DNA from: Bin34 sp963422415
Lineage (GTDB): Bacteria; Chloroflexota; Anaerolineae; Caldilineales; Caldilineaceae
Direction: 5' to 3'
Assembly: GCA_963422415.1 (NCBI GenBank)
Contig: OY729430.1
Coordinates: forward strand, 558,001 to 622,000
DNA: 64,000 nucleotides
The notes beneath the pieces were generated by a model. That model made no database searches. It had not been told where the DNA came from and saw only the letters and a list, made by a program, of their open reading frames with translations. This document shows positions 35,675 through 44,066 of the stretch, in pieces. The position numbers were made by a program, and so were the translations under genes. Within the stretch, counting starts at the first letter, position 1. Each line of letters begins with the position of its first letter.

Positions 35675-37448
35675 GAGGTGTCTCGTTCACATAGGCGGCT
35701 CGTTCCGGTTCGGGGAGCAGGCGCAGTTTAGACAATGAGAGGGGAAAAGGTTCATGATCCCAGCGGGCGGTGGCGGGATCGAATCGACCTAGGGCCCAGG
35801 CCTGGCAAGCCCGTATCGTGAGGGCGGTCGAGTCGAACTGCAATCCCCATACGGTCACAGGCAAGGCCTGCAGACCATAGGCGGCAGGGTAGTCTTTGAC
35901 AAAGGCTTGGCGCAGGCCGACCGTGGGGGGCTTGTCCACTTTCAATTCCAGTAGGCAAATGCGATCCGGCAATTCCAGGACCAGGTCCACGCGACCCAGT
36001 CCAGTGTTCCGCTCTGCGGTCAGGGGCAATCCCAAGGACAGACACAGAACATGCAGCAAAGTCTGGTAAAACGGTTCGTAGGGACGGGCTTGCGCACTGC
36101 CGAACCGATACAAGGCCTTGGGCACGGCCGCCATGCCGGCGGCCACCACGTTGCGCACAGCATCGGCGTCCTGTAGCAGCAGGGCATGCTGCAGTTGCGT
36201 CGCGATGCGGGGGAGCGGCAACCCCGATTCCGCCAGCCAAGTCGGCGCCGTCTCCGCGAGCCACGTCCCCAGGGATGAGGTAAAGGCTGTCTGCACTTCC
36301 CGGTTGGGGAAAGTCAGGGCCGGGGGTACGGCGGCATCCAGAGTCAGGTAACCGGCCTGCCACAGGAGGGCGACAACCGGAGGGGTACCGGCATCGAAAG
36401 CGACTTGCATCCAGGGGCGCGCGGCCTGTCCTTCCAAGGCAGGCAGAGATTGCACCCGGCGACCCTGCAACCCGCGCAGCAGCATCATGGGCGTGCCGGT
36501 TGCAGCCCAGGATTGAGGCAGCCGCTCCAGATTCCAATGGACGGCTGCCTCGGGTTGGGTTAGTTCCGCCAGACAGCCGGCCAGCGTGTAGGGGTTGAAC
36601 ACGGTCTCGGCCCCCTCGGCGAAGCGATAGCCATTGTATTCCCGTTCCAAGGCGGCATACAGCTCTTCCGGGGTGCAATCCAGGTGGCGGGCACTCTGCG
36701 CCACCTGAGCGGCCACGGATGGCATTTGCAGTTCGGCGAGCGTAAAGCCGAGCAGGCTGTACACAGTGGACTGGTGCGACAGATCCGACAGATGGTTGGC
36801 GCCGGAGAACAGACCGGCGCGGGCCAGCCGCGTAATGCCCGTGACCAGCGTGCATTCCACCAGACCGGCATCGCTGCTGGATTTCAAGGCTCCGTAGAAG
36901 GCGCGCAGGACATCCAGAATATCTCCCAGCACATTGGGACGATCCAGATTTTCCGTGAAGGCGGTGTCGTACTCGTCCACCAGCACCACCACCTTGCGCC
37001 CGGCAGTCTCCCACAGGCCGTATATCGTCTCTTCTAGCCATGCATCCGGATCGTCGTTGGTCACGGGCAGCGGTGGCAGACGATGGCGCCGGGCCTGGAC
37101 GCGTATACGTCGTGTCAATTCTGCTTGTACGGCCTGCGGAGTGTGGCGGTTGCGTACATCCAGATTCAGGCGGAGCACGGGATGGGTGCGGTTCTCCCAG
37201 TCCCAACGGTCTTCCTGTCCGATCCATGTGTCCCGGAACAGGTCGCGGCGGCCTTGGAAGAGAGCTTCAACCGTGGAGAGCAACAGAGTTTTGCCAAAAC
37301 GCCGCGGACGCGAGAGAAACAGGTGGGAATGCAAAGCAACGGGACTGAAAAGATCTGCCAGCCAGCGCGTCTTGTCCACGTAGATGTACTGGGGCCCCTG
37401 CACGAGGGCGGCGAAGTCCGCCGTGTCGGACGGCAGTTGAGGAATCAT
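35661..37448 (-). CDS. AAA-ATPase-like protein with C-terminal PD-(D/E)XK nuclease domain
   Basis: 595 residues from the ATG at 37,448; the frame is open upstream but without similarity. The N-terminus is AAA-ATPase_like (PF09820 type): YIYVDKTRWLADLFSPVA, Walker A-like SRPRRFGKTLLLSTV, Walker B KVVVLVDEYDTAFTENL. The C-terminus carries the PDDEXK_9-like nuclease: GRVDLVLELPDRICLLELKV, whose D...E-x-K catalytic residues are present. This family is very abundant in Bacteroidetes and some Chloroflexota and often occurs in many divergent copies. It is suspected to be mobile or defence related, with no settled function. The gene is intact and isolated. Confidence 0.85.
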   Translation of the reverse strand: MIPQLPSDTADFAALVQGPQYIYVDKTRWLADLFSPVALHSHLFLSRPRRFGKTLLLSTVEALFQGRRDLFRDTWIGQEDRWDWENRTHPVLRLNLDVRNRHTPQAVQAELTRRIRVQARRHRLPPLPVTNDDPDAWLEETIYGLWETAGRKVVVLVDEYDTAFTENLDRPNVLGDILDVLRAFYGALKSSSDAGLVECTLVTGITRLARAGLFSGANHLSDLSHQSTVYSLLGFTLAELQMPSVAAQVAQSARHLDCTPEELYAALEREYNGYRFAEGAETVFNPYTLAGCLAELTQPEAAVHWNLERLPQSWAATGTPMMLLRGLQGRRVQSLPALEGQAARPWMQVAFDAGTPPVVALLWQAGYLTLDAAVPPALTFPNREVQTAFTSSLGTWLAETAPTWLAESGLPLPRIATQLQHALLLQDADAVRNVVAAGMAAVPKALYRFGSAQARPYEPFYQTLLHVLCLSLGLPLTAERNTGLGRVDLVLELPDRICLLELKVDKPPTVGLRQAFVKDYPAAYGLQALPVTVWGLQFDSTALTIRACQAWALGRFDPATARWDHEPFPLSLSKLRLLPEPERAAYVNETPLDDH

Positions 37449-37639
37449 GGCTCTTTCCGACAGGGCCCGTATGGTATCGGCAGCGGAGTGCCTTGGCATC
37501 CCCCGCCGGGAAAACGTGATCGGACCCCACCGTGGCTCTGATGCATGGAGTGGCAAGTCGGGACCGGGATTGCCCAAGCATCAAATTCAGACATCATCCA
37601 GATCTCCCCAGACTCAGTTCGACAGCCTATCCCAAGCCG

Positions 37640-38040
37640 CGCCCGCGGCTGCCTGGAACCGATCCAATATACGCTCCAGCTCCGCTCCCGATCTGACCAG
37701 AACGGGAGCCAATGCTCTCCATGTAGGCATTACATGCAGGATCAGCCCCTAGTCTATTGCAGCGGACTTGACCAAGGGTCCCAGTGCGGCCACAATCTCC
37801 GCGGATCCAATTCCTGTACGAAACCAAACCCCATAGCAGTCCTTGGCCCTGGCCCCGGACACATGGACAATGGGCATTTCTTGCAAACCGGCATGCAGAT
37901 AGGCCCTTGCCCAGTATATCCTCGTCGCTGAACGTGGCAATTACAGCAATGCCCACAGCGGCAGCCAAAGAATGGGAAGCAAATGTGTATCCGTGGTTGA
38001 AGCGCCGATTGTCCGCTGCTCTCCCTATAAAAGACATTTT
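37640..38040 (-). pseudogene. C-terminal relic of a class III (PLP) aminotransferase
   Basis: The minus strand reads FNHGYTFASHSLAAAVGIAV, the block following the PLP lysine in class III aminotransferases. After a shift it reads RAYLHAGLQEMPIVHV and KDCYGVWFR, corresponding to the VRGxGLxxGxE region. A last piece reads LILHVMPTWRALAPVLV then RSGAELERILDRF, matching the family C-terminus. At least two frameshifts and a stop at the CTA/TAG near 37,751 interrupt it. The N-terminal two thirds including the catalytic lysine are gone. It cannot make an enzyme. Confidence 0.6.
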
Positions 38041-38461
38041 GGAACGAAGGCGTGGACCGTTTCAATGAGGCGATGCGCATTCAATGCCGCGGGCCCGGGC
38101 AAGGGCATAGGGTATTGAGCCGTGCAATCTGTGACTGGTGCAGCGCTGTGGACAAAGGTATACGGCGTTACCTGCAAAGCAGGAAGTACAAGTATGAGCT
38201 CAAGGAGAGCAGTGATGCCTCACGCCCCGTTTCCGACCGCATCCTCCTACCCATTGCACGCCATACTACAATTGATGTCAGAGAAATATGGAGAGCCAGC
38301 CATGGAGCGCACTGGGCATCTGCACTCCGAGGCAAGTTCCGGTGTGAACGTCTCCAAGGACGAATTCCTACAGTGTTTCTTTCTACATCCCGTTACACTC
38401 TTGCGCCTGTCTCTGATACTCACCATTCACCTTGGGTCGGCTTCCCATCTTGATACCGAGG
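38041..38461. other. Gene-free spacer
   Basis: About 420 bp between the aminotransferase relic and the molybdopterin oxidoreductase gene. Overlapping short frames on the plus strand show no family motif. The promoter for the downstream gene should be in the last 100 bp, where no clear boxes were identified. Confidence 0.35.
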
Positions 38462-39493
38462 ATGCATCCACGCCTAGTTGACTGGCTCCTGCTGGTCTTG
38501 GTGCTGTTTGAAACACTTTCGGGACTGATCACTTTCCTGGTAGGCAAGCCTTCCGGTCAGTGGGTGTTTGGGCTGCATGGCATAGCCGGACTCATTTTGG
38601 TCGTGCTGGTAGTCTGGAAAATGGCTCGGGTCTATCCACGCGTCCGCTCGGATCAAGGGACTAGGGGATTGATCATCTCTGTGGCTGTTTTTCTGTTGGC
38701 GCTGCTCACCCTTGGTACCGGCGTAATCTGGGTTTCCTTCCAGGTGCCTTTGGGCTATCCTAATGGCCTCAACCTGCATGTTGTGTCCAGTCTGTTCTTG
38801 CTTGTACTCATTGCTTTGCATACTTGGATGCGCCACAAGCCTCTGCCTCAGGCAGAGCTCAAATCCCGCCGTAATCTCTTGTCTGCCGTGTGGGTTAGCG
38901 GTGTGGGTGTGGGAGCCTTCTGGTCCCAACAGCGCTTGGGGCGGCAACTCGAGCTGCAAGGCGCTGATCGCAGATTTACGGGCTCTCGGGAAGCCAAGGG
39001 TCCGCTGCCGGTGACCATGTGGATGTTCGATTCAGTTCCCGCGATTGATGTGACTGTATGGAAACTAGTCATATCGGGAGAAGTGCAAACTCCCCTGCAC
39101 TTCTCTTGGAATGCATGGCAACAGTTGCCCGTTGTGACGGAGAAAGCTGTTCTGGACTGTACCGGAGGCTGGTTCAAGGAAGACTGGTGGGAAGGGGTGT
39201 CCATAGCGTATCTGCTGGATATGGCGGGCACAACCTCATCAGGACGCTGGGTCAGTTTTCGCGCGCAGTCAGGATATCGCTGGAGCTTGAGCCTGGAAGA
39301 GGCCCGCAAGGCCACGTTGGCATGGAAACTGAATCGCGAGCTGTTGTCTCCCGCACATGGCTTTCCGGTGCGGCTGGTGGCACCCGGACATCGCGGGTTT
39401 CAATGGGTCAAATGGGTGACGGAAGTGCGGGTGCTATCAGAGGCCGATCTGGGTCAATGGGGAGTGATATTCACCAGTGGCCTGCAGTCTTGA
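38462..39493 (+). CDS. Molybdopterin-dependent (sulfite oxidase fold) oxidoreductase fused to a cytochrome b-like membrane domain
   Basis: 343 residues from the ATG at 38,462. Residues 1-130 hold about four membrane spans (LVDWLLLVLVLFETLSGLI; GLHGIAGLILVVLVVWKMA; ISVAVFLLALLTLG; LHVVSSLFLLVLIALHTWMR) with spaced histidines like a diheme b-type cytochrome. The C-terminal 190 residues are a sulfite-oxidase-fold Moco domain, with the Mo-ligating Cys in VLDCTGGWFKEDWW and HGFPVRLVAPGHRGFQWVKW. The arrangement suggests a membrane-bound oxidoreductase passing electrons to or from quinone through heme. YedY-like enzymes keep the heme subunit separate, so the fusion is notable. Substrate unknown. 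No neighbours support a pathway. Confidence 0.82.
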   Translation: MHPRLVDWLLLVLVLFETLSGLITFLVGKPSGQWVFGLHGIAGLILVVLVVWKMARVYPRVRSDQGTRGLIISVAVFLLALLTLGTGVIWVSFQVPLGYPNGLNLHVVSSLFLLVLIALHTWMRHKPLPQAELKSRRNLLSAVWVSGVGVGAFWSQQRLGRQLELQGADRRFTGSREAKGPLPVTMWMFDSVPAIDVTVWKLVISGEVQTPLHFSWNAWQQLPVVTEKAVLDCTGGWFKEDWWEGVSIAYLLDMAGTTSSGRWVSFRAQSGYRWSLSLEEARKATLAWKLNRELLSPAHGFPVRLVAPGHRGFQWVKWVTEVRVLSEADLGQWGVIFTSGLQS

Positions 39494-39739
39494 TCCAGCC
39501 TCAAGGCAGACTGTCCTGATGACAACCGATCGCGCTTCCCAGTTTCGCCATATCCATCAAGGAAGCTGCGGTTCCTTGCAGGTACCCGACCTGAACCTTC
39601 CACCGTGCAGATACTCTTGACAGCCGTTGAGTCCAAACTGGAATTCTCCGCACCCTTCAATGACAGCGGGCAAGGTTGTCAAACAGAGAGTCTGCAGTGT
39701 CACTTCACCGGCCCCCCTGGCTTTCCCACCTGGTAAGGG

Positions 39740-40365
39740 ATACACCGCTACAAGATCCAGAGCCCGGGGGTCCAGCCATTCGTGTAACCAGTCTCCCAGC
39801 AGGCTAATGCTCAGCCGACCAGAAAGATGGCACAGCCAAGTATCAGCACAAGCCACGGCGCGCAATAGATGAAGGTCTGGGCATGTTGCAACATATTGCC
39901 GCCGGCGGCAGGATGGAGTGACCCAGATAGCTCAGTCTCAGTCCCAATTCAATCAGGATCACCACGGCCATGCTCAACGTGGCTTGGACTGTAACTGGAA
40001 TCTATGGTGTTGGGAAGTATGACCCTAAGTATGACACGCCATTGCGATGCACCCGCAGCTTGACTCGCCATCACAAATTCCCGCGTCTTGAGATCCTGCA
40101 CACTGCCACGTACCAGACGCTCAAAGCGCGGGACGTATACAAAGGCAATGGTCACAACCACATTCCAAGTGGAATCGCCAAAACTGGTGATGACAAGCAG
40201 AGCCAGAAGTACTGGGGGAAGCGAAAGCAAGGTATCCTGCACGCTCATGACCAAGGCATCGACATGGCCACCCCAGTATCCCGAGACCAGTCCGACAGGT
40301 ACTCCGACTAGCATGGCCAGCACCACTGAGCCTACCCCCACCAGCATGGCAATGCGGCTCTGGAA
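39740..40365 (-). pseudogene. Relic of a DppC-type ABC permease
   Basis: The minus strand reads MLVGVGSVVLAMLVGVPVGL and VSGYWGGHVDALVMSVQDTL, then the EAA-type MASQAAGASQWRVILRVILP. After a frameshift it reads PVTVQATLSMAVVILIELGL with LSYLG, and finally ISLLGDWLHEWLDPR, matching the LGDxLRDxLDPR terminus of DppC. At least two shifts break it and the N-terminal third is missing. Its 5' side abuts a fragment of GH16 sequence on the opposite strand at about 40,365, marking a recombination junction. Not homologous in detail to the intact DppC at 10,563 beyond the family level. Confidence 0.7.
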
Positions 40366-40640
40366 AGAAGGCAGAAGATATACTTTTACCCCTTGGTTTC
40401 GATGCAGGAATGGATGTATGGGCGGTTCGAGGCATCTGTCAAATATCCCTCGAGGCGCGGGGCGTGGCCCGCCATCTGGATGCTGCCCGAATTGCCAAAG
40501 TGCGAGGATGGCCGCTGGGCGGCGAGATCGACATCATGGAACATGTAGACTATGCTCCCTCCTGACAAAGTTCACTTCACAGTGCACACCAAGGCTTTCA
40601 ATCACCGGTTCGGAACACACCAGGGCGCTATGGACCACTG
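40366..40640 (+). pseudogene. Decayed GH16 fragment (second copy)
   Basis: About 270 bp aligning with 34,550-34,800 of the intact GH16 gene. Shared stretches include ggcagaagatatac, atgggcggttcgaggcatct, tggcccgccatctggatgct and gggcggcgagatcgacatca (the catalytic-motif region). Several indels destroy the frame. Its left boundary coincides with the end of the DppC relic. Nothing of the N-terminal or C-terminal thirds of GH16 remains. Confidence 0.75.
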
Positions 40641-40821
40641 GACCAGAGTCAGAACTGTATGATTTGGGCATGCAGCAGGGATAGCAGGCCTGAAGCAACT
40701 CGTTGGACGCGAACTGCCCGCCTTGGTGGTGTTGGCTTGACGGCCGTTCCGGATTGAGAGCCGCGGGCTATAATCAGAGTGGCATGGACCATCTGAGGCT
40801 TGCCTGCAGGAAGAGAACGCA

Positions 40822-41184
40822 ATGAGCGTGATGGATGTATTTGTTGCCCTGCGCAATGCGGGGATGGATGAGAACCTGGCCACCACCGTCGCCAATGCAA
40901 CGGATCTGGGCCAGGTGGCCACCAAACAGGACCTCGCAGACCTGAGGCAGCAATTGGAGCGTGACATCGCCGTCGTCAAGGGCGAGATCACCGATGTCAG
41001 AGGCGAGGTCGCCGATGTCAGAGGCGAGATCACCGATGTCAAGGGCGAGGTCGCCGATGTCAAGGGCGAGGTCGCCATCGTCAAAGGCCGTCTCACCGGT
41101 CTTTTCTGGTTGATTGGGAGCATGACCATATTGCTAGGACTGCTGCAAGGCATGCCCCTCCTCTTGCCCTTCATCATTCGCTAG
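40822..41184 (+). CDS. Small coiled-coil protein with C-terminal membrane anchor
   Basis: 120 residues, preceded by AGGAAGAG. The N-terminal 40 residues (MDVFVALRNAGMDENLATTV) and the following coiled coil resemble DUF1640/CCDC90-like small proteins. From about residue 50 to 90 there are six near-identical heptads of the form (V/R)KGE(I/V)(T/A)DV, giving a regular coiled coil, encoded by 21-bp tandem repeats. One hydrophobic span (LFWLIGSMTILLGLLQG) near the C-terminus anchors it. The function of such proteins is unknown. Heptad number is likely variable because the DNA units are nearly identical. It stands alone between two GH16 relics. Confidence 0.7.
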   Translation: MSVMDVFVALRNAGMDENLATTVANATDLGQVATKQDLADLRQQLERDIAVVKGEITDVRGEVADVRGEITDVKGEVADVKGEVAIVKGRLTGLFWLIGSMTILLGLLQGMPLLLPFIIR

Positions 41185-41289
41185 TCCAGTAGGTCACGTG
41201 CCCATCCGGGAACGACGGCACACAGTGACGGCATGGCTCTGGGGCGGCAACGGCAACCTTGGCGATCCCCCCGGTTCCGTTTTCTGCGT

Positions 41290-41839
41290 CCATAAAAGAC
41301 GCATTGAAACTCCAAGGGGCAATAGGAATCCGAGCCTCGGTCCCGTATGCATGCACTGACACAGATCGAAGACCTGAAACCCATCCATGCCTTGCTTCTG
41401 GTCACTGTACCAGGAGCAAGGCTGCTCAATGCCTGCTCATTGGCGGGATAGTGCCGAGAAGTTTGCTGCTGTCGTTGAAAGCCAAACCCAGACCAAAACG
41501 GCCTCGGATTTCGATTGCCCGTTGGTCTGGTCCGATGAATTCGAAATCGAGGGCCTCCCTAATATCCCGCCCAAGGACAATACAACGTCAGCGTCGAAAT
41601 ATTGGGACAATCGGGAGTCATCTCAGTATTACACGGACTCAAGGGCCAAGAACGCCCGAGTCCAAGACGGGCGTTTCGTTATGGAGGCACGCCCAGAGAA
41701 AGGGAAAGGCAGAAGACATACTGCTGCCCGGCTGATTTCGTCGCAAGCATGGATATATGGGCGGCTTGAAGTGTCTGACAGACCCACTATATTCACCCTC
41801 CCCAACGAACGCCTGCACGATCCTAATGCATGGAAATAG
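41290..41839 (+). pseudogene. Decayed GH16 copy with its upstream region (third copy)
   Basis: Bases about 41,290-41,400 match the upstream region and leader of the intact GH16 gene (cagatcgaagacctgaaac). The frame then reads PLVWSDEFEIEGLPNIPP, SRAKNARVQDGRFVMEARPE and TAARLISSQAWIYGRLE, homologous to the N-terminal third. It then jumps to TIFTLPNERLHD, a C-terminal piece. The catalytic middle with ExDxxE is deleted. Divergence from the intact copy is substantial, so the duplication is old. Confidence 0.75.
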
Positions 41840-42432
41840 ACGAGGTATCTCCCTTCACTCAGGCACATTTGCACTGCATGTACTGGATGTCGGCGAAGAT
41901 CCCATTGACAGCGCCCCTTTTCCGAATGTCTGGCCCTGTGGTTCCTTGCTGCGGCGCTTTCTCCTCTGACAGTCGCGGGTCCTGCAGGACCCGCCTCGTG
42001 AACGACCGATCCGTCCCGGCCGTTCACAAAACACAGGCATCTATGGATAGCGTCCCCTGCCGACAAACCCAATGGCCGGCCTGATATCAAACAACGCGTC
42101 ACAGTGGCTTGGCGCAATCGACATGACATCGCCGATCTGTTGAATACCGTACGTCGGTTCCTCTCCGAGATCGACACCGACGCTGGGGAATCTCTGATTT
42201 GGCTCGCGAAGTGCGCTATAACATGCCGGTGCGAGGGAGCCAGAGTGGAGATGGAGAATCTAGCCAGCCGAGAAGATATATCCGGGGATCCATGAATTTT
42301 CCCGTGGTTCCCCATGTGTCTCGAAGGAAAACACTGCGATGGGATCTTGGTGCGGGTCAGGCATTAAACTAAACAGGTATAATCTTTAATGACATTGTTT
42401 GCTGTTAAACCTTCTTTAATCCCGTAACCGAC
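41840..42432. other. Gene-poor region with one dyad
   Basis: About 590 bp. No supported gene; a long minus-strand frame here is the antisense of the GH16 relic. A perfect 20-bp palindrome (gcgggtcctgcaggacccgc) lies at 41,975-41,994 with no T-run. The last 130 bp are AT-rich (taaactaaacaggtataatc near 42,363) and are a plausible promoter for the Fic gene. Confidence 0.4.
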
Positions 42433-43599
42433 ATGAACCGAGGCAAGGCAGGGGAGTACAGAAACAGGACCGTGGGCGGAGAGAGAATCGCTTCTTTCAT
42501 CCCTTTCCCCCTACCTCCCCAACCTGCCCTCGTTTGGGATGGGCCTCTGCAGCAAGCCTTGGAAGCGGCGACCCTCGCCTTGGGGCGACTCGACGGCGTT
42601 GCCACCACCTAGCTTTCCAATTCGAAACTCTTTCTCTATCCCTACTTGCGGAAAGAGGCTGTCCTTTCTTCCCAAATAGAAGGTACGCAGTCTTCACTTT
42701 CGGATCTGCTGCGTTTTGAACTGGACGATGCGCCGGGAGCGCCAGTGGGAGATGCAGCGGAATGTTCCCGCTATATTCAAGCCTTGGAACATGGGCTGCA
42801 ACGGTTGGAAGAAGGGTTCCCCTTGTCCAATCGGCTGCTGTGCGAGATTCATGGCATCCTGCTTTCCCATGGCCGAGGCAACGACAAGCTTCCAGGACAA
42901 TTCCGTTCTTCCCAAAACTGGATTGGAGGGACTCGCCCTGGCAACGCCCACTTTGTTCCGCCGCCGCCGGCCGAATTGGCGGAATGCATGGGGAAGCTCG
43001 AGATTTTTCTCCATGCCACGGAAGACGGATTGCCCACGCTAGTGCGTGCAGGGCTGGCGCATGTACAGTTTGAGACGATTCATCCCTTCTTGGACGGAAA
43101 CGGGCGCATGGGCCGCATGCTGATTACGTTGCTGCTTTGTCATGCGGACGTCCTGCGCGCTCCCCTCCTCTATTTAAGTCTGTACTTGAAACAGAATCGA
43201 AGCGTCTACTACACGTTGCTGGACCAGACGCGTTCGAAGGGCAACTGGGAGGTGTGGCTGGCCTTTTTCCTTCAAGGGATCCAAGAAACAGCTGATGATG
43301 CCATCCATACCTGCAATCGCATATCAAGGGTCTTTGCATCGGACCGCATCCAGATTGAAGCCGCCGGACGTCGTACAGGGTCAGCTCTGCGCGTACACGA
43401 AGTCCTGATGTCCCGCCCCCTTGCCACCATTGCAGAAGTCTGCCAACGGACAAATCTGACTTTTCCCACCGTTTCTGCAGCCATGACCCAACTTGTGGAT
43501 CTTCAGATTGCGACTGAAATCACGGGCCAGATCCGCAATCGAATCTTTGCGTATCACGATTTCTTGTCCATACTGGCCGAGGGCACTGAAATTGTCTGA
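42433..43599 (+). pseudogene. Fic/DOC family AMP-transferase gene with an in-frame amber codon
   Basis: The frame starts MNRGKAGEYRNRTVGGERIA at 42,433, with the DUF4172-like Fic N-terminus (ALVWDGPLQQALEAA, ALGRLDGVATT). It meets TAG at 42,610 and resumes LSNSKLFLYPYLRKEAVLSS without a gap. The autoinhibitory motif SSQIEGT and the catalytic HPFLDGNGRMGR (about 43,080-43,115) are intact, followed by a winged-helix C-terminus. The TAG replaces what is normally Leu (one-base change from TTG). The 317 codons from TTG 42,646 could be made alone, keeping the inhibitory helix and active site, so partial function is possible. Fic enzymes AMPylate target proteins, often as toxins. Confidence 0.82.
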
Positions 43600-44066
43600 T
43601 CTGCTTCAAGGCAAGTGGAAAACGTGAGATCGTTTCAACGCCCAGCCAACAACCATGATGGTGTCAGGGACTGCAGTGCGTTGAAATGACGTCTCGGTCT
43701 GGCCCTTCACCCATGATCCACGCACGGGGAATGATCATTGAGACCTGGTTGCCTTTGCAGCGTAGCCACGCATGGCGAGCCTGTGCAGTCCAATTCGCGG
43801 ATACGCAATTGAAGGGCCTGCATTGTGCATTGGTTGCTGCGCCCACCAGTCGCGGACACAGATAACGACCTCCTCGGTCAAGACCGGAAAGTGACTTTTG
43901 ACGGATCGAGTTGGATCCGATCAGGCAGGGATTGGCATGAAAAATGGCTTGCCTAGTTCATGTGTCCTACCGTTGGGACAGGGATCACCAAACCCGCCGG
44001 TTCGCTCTGACTCAGAACAAGGCCCAAAGATTCCCCGACCCCAAGATGACCCTTGCCAATATGTCT
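43600..44066. other. Gene-free spacer
   Basis: About 470 bp between the Fic stop and the convergent methyltransferase stop. Overlapping short plus-strand frames (43,898-44,080 and 43,944 on) show no family motifs. No hairpin with a T-run was found. Nothing supportable here. Confidence 0.35.
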
